From contig JACRCR010000105.1 of the NCBI GenBank assembly GCA_016218925.1, positions 1-54,495 of the forward strand: a stretch of 54,495 nucleotides of DNA. Direction: 5' to 3'. The number at the start of each line of letters is the position of its first letter. Position 1 is the first letter of the stretch. The DNA comes from Deltaproteobacteria bacterium (lineage in GTDB: Bacteria; Desulfobacterota; Binatia; UBA1149; CAITLU01). Both the position numbers and the translations under genes were made by a program. Below, one piece after another: positions 51,243 through 54,495 of the stretch. The notes below the pieces were generated by a model that worked only from the letters and a program-made list of their open reading frames with translations, had not been told where the DNA came from and did not search any database.

Positions 51243-52574
51243 GTGGCAAACAACGAGAAGCAGGAGCGACGGCGATCCACCTGGCTATCGCGGTGCGCGC
51301 CACGGGCAGTGTGGCGGGGCCTTTGTCTGGCGGCGGCCGTGTGGTCGCTGTTGCCGATCGATGCCGGCGCGGCGTTCACTCAGAGCGTCGCCGTTCCGGC
51401 CTACTTCTACCCTGGGACGACCTGGGACCAGCTCGAAAGCGGCGCGCCGACCGTCGGTTTCGCCGTCATGGATCCCGACAACGGCCCCGGTGTTTTTCAA
51501 GACCCTTTCTACGTCAGTCAGATCGCCGCGACTCAGGCGGCCGGCATCCGGATCTACGGCTACGTCGACACCGCCTACGCGACCCGCGCCGTTGCTGCCG
51601 TCCAGGCCGACGTCGACCTCTACTACCTCTGGTACGGCGTCGACGGGATCTTCTTCGACCAGGCGAGCAACGACTGCGCGGACGAACCTTACTACGAGAA
51701 CCTGGATGCGTACGTGAAGGGCAAAGACGCGGCGGCGGTGACGGTGATCAATCCTGGCACCACCACGCCCGAATGTTTCATCAACGCCGCCGACATCATC
51801 TTGAACTTCGAGGATACCTACGCGGCCTACCAAGGCTGGAGCCCGGCGGGCTGGGAAGCGGGCTACCCGGCCGACCGCTTCTGGCATCTGGTTCACACCA
51901 CCGCGGAGATCGACATGCCGGGTGCGGTGCTGCTCAGCCAGCAGCGAGGCGCCGGCTGGATCTACGTGACCGGCGACGCGATGGCGAATCCTTGGGACAC
52001 GCTTCCTTCGCAGTCGTACTGGGCGACCGAGCTCGCCTACGTGCGACCGAGCGGCGCATGCGCGACGCCGGTGGCGCGCCCGAAGCTGGTGCTGGGCCAC
52101 GTCGATACGCCGCAGGCCGACGATACCGTGGCGTTCTCCGGGCGCGCCACGCTGGCGGGCGCGCCGGCGCTGGATCCGACCGGCACCGGAGTGCGCCTCG
52201 TGCTCGAGGACGCCGGCGGAGTGATCTCGGACGTCGAGATACCGGCGGGCGCCTACGTCGATCCGCCCGCGGCGGGATGGAAAGTCAGCGCCAACGGCAA
52301 GACCTGGCGATACATCGATCGCAGCGGCAGCGCGCCAGGAGGAATCTCCAAGCTCGTCGTGAAGGACCGTTCCTCGCAGGCGCCGGGCTTGCTGCTCTTC
52401 TCGATCAAGGGCCGCGACGGATCGTATCCGGCCACGCCGGCCAACCTGCCTCTGCACGCGGTCTTGCTGCTCGACGCGACCGCGCCGGACGGACCGTGCG
52501 CGCTCGCGGACTTTTCGGGAAGCGCGCCGACCTGCGCCTTCAGCAGTAGCGGCTCGAGCCTGAAGTGCCGCTGA
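51243..52574 (+). CDS. Spherulation-specific family 4 / GH114-like secreted protein
   Basis: 443 residues from GTG 51243; a TTG at 51234 is also possible. The signal region LCLAAAVWSLLPIDAGAA precedes a TIM-barrel-like domain (about 50-280): VAVPAYFYPGTTWDQL, AGIRIYGYVDTAYATR, YGVDGIFFDQASN (acidic catalytic-type residues) and TVINPGTTTP. This matches spherulin-4, a relative of GH114 endo-alpha-1,4-polygalactosaminidases, so an exported polysaccharide-cutting enzyme is possible. Residues about 290-443 form a beta-rich domain with GVRLVLED...WKVSANGKTWRYIDRSG and an ending with paired cysteines. Divergent from rmlB. Confidence 0.82.
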   Translation: MANNEKQERRRSTWLSRCAPRAVWRGLCLAAAVWSLLPIDAGAAFTQSVAVPAYFYPGTTWDQLESGAPTVGFAVMDPDNGPGVFQDPFYVSQIAATQAAGIRIYGYVDTAYATRAVAAVQADVDLYYLWYGVDGIFFDQASNDCADEPYYENLDAYVKGKDAAAVTVINPGTTTPECFINAADIILNFEDTYAAYQGWSPAGWEAGYPADRFWHLVHTTAEIDMPGAVLLSQQRGAGWIYVTGDAMANPWDTLPSQSYWATELAYVRPSGACATPVARPKLVLGHVDTPQADDTVAFSGRATLAGAPALDPTGTGVRLVLEDAGGVISDVEIPAGAYVDPPAAGWKVSANGKTWRYIDRSGSAPGGISKLVVKDRSSQAPGLLLFSIKGRDGSYPATPANLPLHAVLLLDATAPDGPCALADFSGSAPTCAFSSSGSSLKCR

Positions 52575-53854
52575 GGAGAACGGTCGTTCGCCCGCTTGCA
52601 ACCGAGACTTCGGGTCCGACGCGCGCACGCCGCCGAGCCGCATTCGCGGTCGTACTGGCCGGCCTGGTTCTCGCCGGCATCGTCGTGGCCTCCGAGATTG
52701 CCTCGCGTACGCTGCGCAATTTCATCTGCGATGGGCGCGGCGGCGGCTTCCACGTTCTCAACGCGGACTACGGCTGGACCCATCGGCCCGACGCGCGAGT
52801 CACGAGCCACGGCTGTGTCGGAAAGCGCTACGAGTTCCGCGCCGTGGTCGAGACCAATTCAAAGGGATTTTGCGACAAAGAGTACGCGTACGAACGATTG
52901 CCCGGTACGCCGCGGGTCGTGGCTCTCGGAGACTCGGTCGTTGAGGCCGCGCAAGTTGCGCGCGAGCAGGGATTCACCGAACTGCTCGAGCAGCGCTGGA
53001 GCGCGGCCGGGACTGCGGTCGACGTGATCAACATGGGAGTGGCGGGGTTCTCTACCCACAATCAACTGCTGCTGTACCGCAGTGAAGTCAGGAAGTACTC
53101 GCCCGACCTGGTTGTCTCGGAGTTCAACCTGCAGAACGACGTCGGCGAGCTCTCGCCGGCTATCCACGCCCGTGTCTACTCCGGGTCCGGCGGGCTTCCG
53201 ACTGCCGACGTGAGGCTCGATGACGACGGCGAGGTCGGCATCGACACCTCGACGTTTCGCGCTTTTGCCGCCGAAGGCGAGCGGCGCATGGCGCGGGTCA
53301 ACCGTCTGGATTTCTGGCTCACGCAGAATCTCTATCTCTACCGGCGCGTCAGGGGCTTGCTTGCCGAAGAGGGAGCGGTTGGGAGTGCGGGTCAGTCCGC
53401 TTCGATATCCTCCAAGCCTCTGATGGACATGTACCGGCAGCCGGAGCCGCCGGAATGGCAACTGGCGTGGAAGCTCACCGCGGCGGTTTACCGCCAGCTC
53501 GCGCGCGAGGTGGCGGGTGACGGCGCGACGCTGGTGGTGGCGATCGTGCCGACCAAGGAGTTCGTTTCCGAGGCGAACTGGCGGTCGTTCTCGCAGTGGA
53601 CGCTCGGCGCGCCGCCGGCCGGTTCTCACTGGGATCGGCAGGCGCCGCACCGCCGCATCGAGGCGATCCTGACCGAGCTGGGCATCCCGTTCATCGACCT
53701 CACCGGCGCGATGCGAGACGCGTTCGCCAAGACCGGCAAGACGGGGTTCTTCGAGTTCGATCCGCACCCGAACGCCGATGGTCACCGCGTGATCGCCGAC
53801 GCCCTGGAGCCGTATCTGAGCGAGCGCCTGCAAGGCGTGCGCGCCGCGCGCTGA
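52565..53854 (+). CDS. SGNH/GDSL hydrolase-fold protein, membrane-anchored
   Basis: 429 residues. Membrane anchor near residues 25-45 (FAVVLAGLVLAGIVVASE), then an SGNH domain: VVALGDSVVEAAQV with the block I GDS Ser, FNLQNDVGEL as the likely block III Asn, and FDPHPNADGHRVIAD with the block V Asp and His. Its sequence is only distantly related to the two other SGNH proteins. Start GTG 52565 overlaps the preceding stop by 10 bp, so it is probably co-transcribed with the spherulin-like gene. A carbohydrate esterase or acyl transferase outside the membrane is likely; the substrate is unknown. Confidence 0.83.
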   Translation: MPLRRTVVRPLATETSGPTRARRRAAFAVVLAGLVLAGIVVASEIASRTLRNFICDGRGGGFHVLNADYGWTHRPDARVTSHGCVGKRYEFRAVVETNSKGFCDKEYAYERLPGTPRVVALGDSVVEAAQVAREQGFTELLEQRWSAAGTAVDVINMGVAGFSTHNQLLLYRSEVRKYSPDLVVSEFNLQNDVGELSPAIHARVYSGSGGLPTADVRLDDDGEVGIDTSTFRAFAAEGERRMARVNRLDFWLTQNLYLYRRVRGLLAEEGAVGSAGQSASISSKPLMDMYRQPEPPEWQLAWKLTAAVYRQLAREVAGDGATLVVAIVPTKEFVSEANWRSFSQWTLGAPPAGSHWDRQAPHRRIEAILTELGIPFIDLTGAMRDAFAKTGKTGFFEFDPHPNADGHRVIADALEPYLSERLQGVRAAR

Positions 53855-53858
53855 GCCG

Positions 53859-53968
53859 CGAGCACGGTCCTGCGCGGCCGCCGCCGGTGTTGCAACATCA
53901 CGATCGGGCTCGCGTTGTTCCTCGCGTCGCCGAGCACGGTCCTGTGCAGCCGCCGCCGGTGTTGCAAC
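53859..53968. repeat. Pair of 38-bp direct repeats
   Basis: Copies at 53859-53896 and 53931-53968 match at 36 of 38 positions (they start CGAGCACGGTCCTG and end CGGTGTTGCAAC), with 34 bp between them, in the space between the SGNH stop (53854) and the nth start. No transposase or terminal inverted repeat is nearby. They may be remnants of a local duplication or binding sites. Confidence 0.7.
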
Positions 53969-53990
53969 CGGGGCCGCGTCTTCCTATTCG

Positions 53991-54495
53991 GTGCCGGTGC
54001 CGACTTGCATCGACAACCGCTCGCTGCCCGCCGTGCTCCGGCGCCTGCGCACCGAGTACGCGCGCCAGGAGGCTCCGGTCGTCACGCTGATCGCGGTCAG
54101 CACACGGGAGCCCTACCGTGTGCTAGCGTCGTGCATCCTCAGTCTTCGCACCCAGGATGCGACCACCGCCAAGGCCGCGGCGCGTCTGTTCGCGATCGCG
54201 CCGAGCGTCCAGGCGCTGGCGGCCGCCGATCCCGCCGCCATCGAGAAAGCCATCTACCCGGTCGGTTTCTATCGCACCAAGGCCCCGCAGCTCGTCGAGA
54301 TGGCAAAGCGCATCGTTGCCGAGTTCGGCGGCAGGGTCCCCGATGACATCGACGCGCTGCTGACCCTGAAGGGCGTGGGCCGCAAGACGGCAAACCTGGT
54401 GGTGACGGCCGGATACTCGAAGCCCGGCATCTGCGTGGACACCCACGTTCACCGCATCACCAACATCTGGGGATACGTCCGTACCAGGACGCCCG
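53991..54495 (+). CDS. nth: Endonuclease III (3' end cut by window edge)
   Basis: 168 codons visible. Nth is a bifunctional DNA glycosylase/AP lyase for oxidised pyrimidines. The six-helix domain begins EPYRVLASCILSLRTQD; the helix-hairpin-helix LKGVGRKTANLVV contains the catalytic Lys and is followed by CVDTHVHRI with the catalytic Asp. The C-terminal Fe-S cysteines lie outside the window. GTG 53991 and GTG 53997 are the possible starts; no strong ribosome site is seen. Confidence 0.93.
   Translation, partial: MPVPTCIDNRSLPAVLRRLRTEYARQEAPVVTLIAVSTREPYRVLASCILSLRTQDATTAKAAARLFAIAPSVQALAAADPAAIEKAIYPVGFYRTKAPQLVEMAKRIVAEFGGRVPDDIDALLTLKGVGRKTANLVVTAGYSKPGICVDTHVHRITNIWGYVRTRTP

Overview
The window is 54.5 kb of very GC-rich, densely coded bacterial DNA. 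It has many GTG and TTG starts, many 4-bp ATGA/GTGA gene overlaps, and no IS element, CRISPR array, tRNA or rRNA that I can recognise. The mix suggests an uncultured 'deltaproteobacterial' lineage of the Myxococcota/Binatota type. The clues are a Myxococcus-type cysteine-rich repeat (DUF4215) protein, an aspartate-semialdehyde dehydrogenase of the archaeal/fungal type, a zinc-finger/histone-fold protein and a spherulin-4-like secreted protein. This placement is inference; there is no phylogenetic marker gene in the window.

Left part (1-16.2 kb), mixed housekeeping: a LOG-family protein, a small membrane protein with a TonB-like protein, a zinc-finger/histone-fold protein, a carboxymuconolactone decarboxylase-like protein, a secreted-type amidohydrolase, an orphan Phd-antitoxin remnant, and a large membrane protein with a spermidine-synthase-like core. 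These are followed by an asd > ArnT-like glycosyltransferase > mgtE unit on the minus strand, a DUF3024 protein with an MBL-fold lipoprotein on the plus strand, and a DHH phosphoesterase > Nudix > VOC unit on the minus strand.

Middle and right part (16.7-51.1 kb), one large surface-glycan locus interrupted only by ispE. It holds GT2 and GT4 glycosyltransferases, four or five large multi-membrane GT-C/ArnT-like proteins (two tandem paralogous pairs), three SAM methyltransferases, four acyltransferase-3 (AT3) membrane proteins, two closely related SGNH hydrolases each next to an AT3 gene, a sulfatase-fold lipoprotein, a type I phosphodiesterase-fold lipoprotein, a second spermidine-synthase-like membrane protein, and the dTDP-L-rhamnose genes rmlB-rmlA-rmlC with an RmlD-like reductase 24 kb away. 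The likely common theme is synthesis of a rhamnose-containing, O-acylated envelope polysaccharide or glycolipid and its decoration outside the cytoplasm. The main transcription units are 23376>17464 (two GT-C paralogs, AT3, methyltransferase), 26261>35806 (AT3, SGNH, sulfatase-like, phosphodiesterase, AT3, DUF4215), 43781>35812 (SpeE-like, methyltransferase, GT2, two GT-C) and 51077>48519 (rmlB, rmlA, rmlC).

Right end (51.2-54.5 kb): a spherulin-4/GH114-like secreted protein, a third SGNH protein, a pair of 38-bp direct repeats, and the 5' part of an endonuclease III gene cut by the window edge.

The items most worth following up are the zinc-finger/histone-fold protein, the two split AT3-SGNH modules (one embedded in a six-gene decoration operon), and the two membrane-embedded SpeE-like paralogs that share an altered active-site motif.
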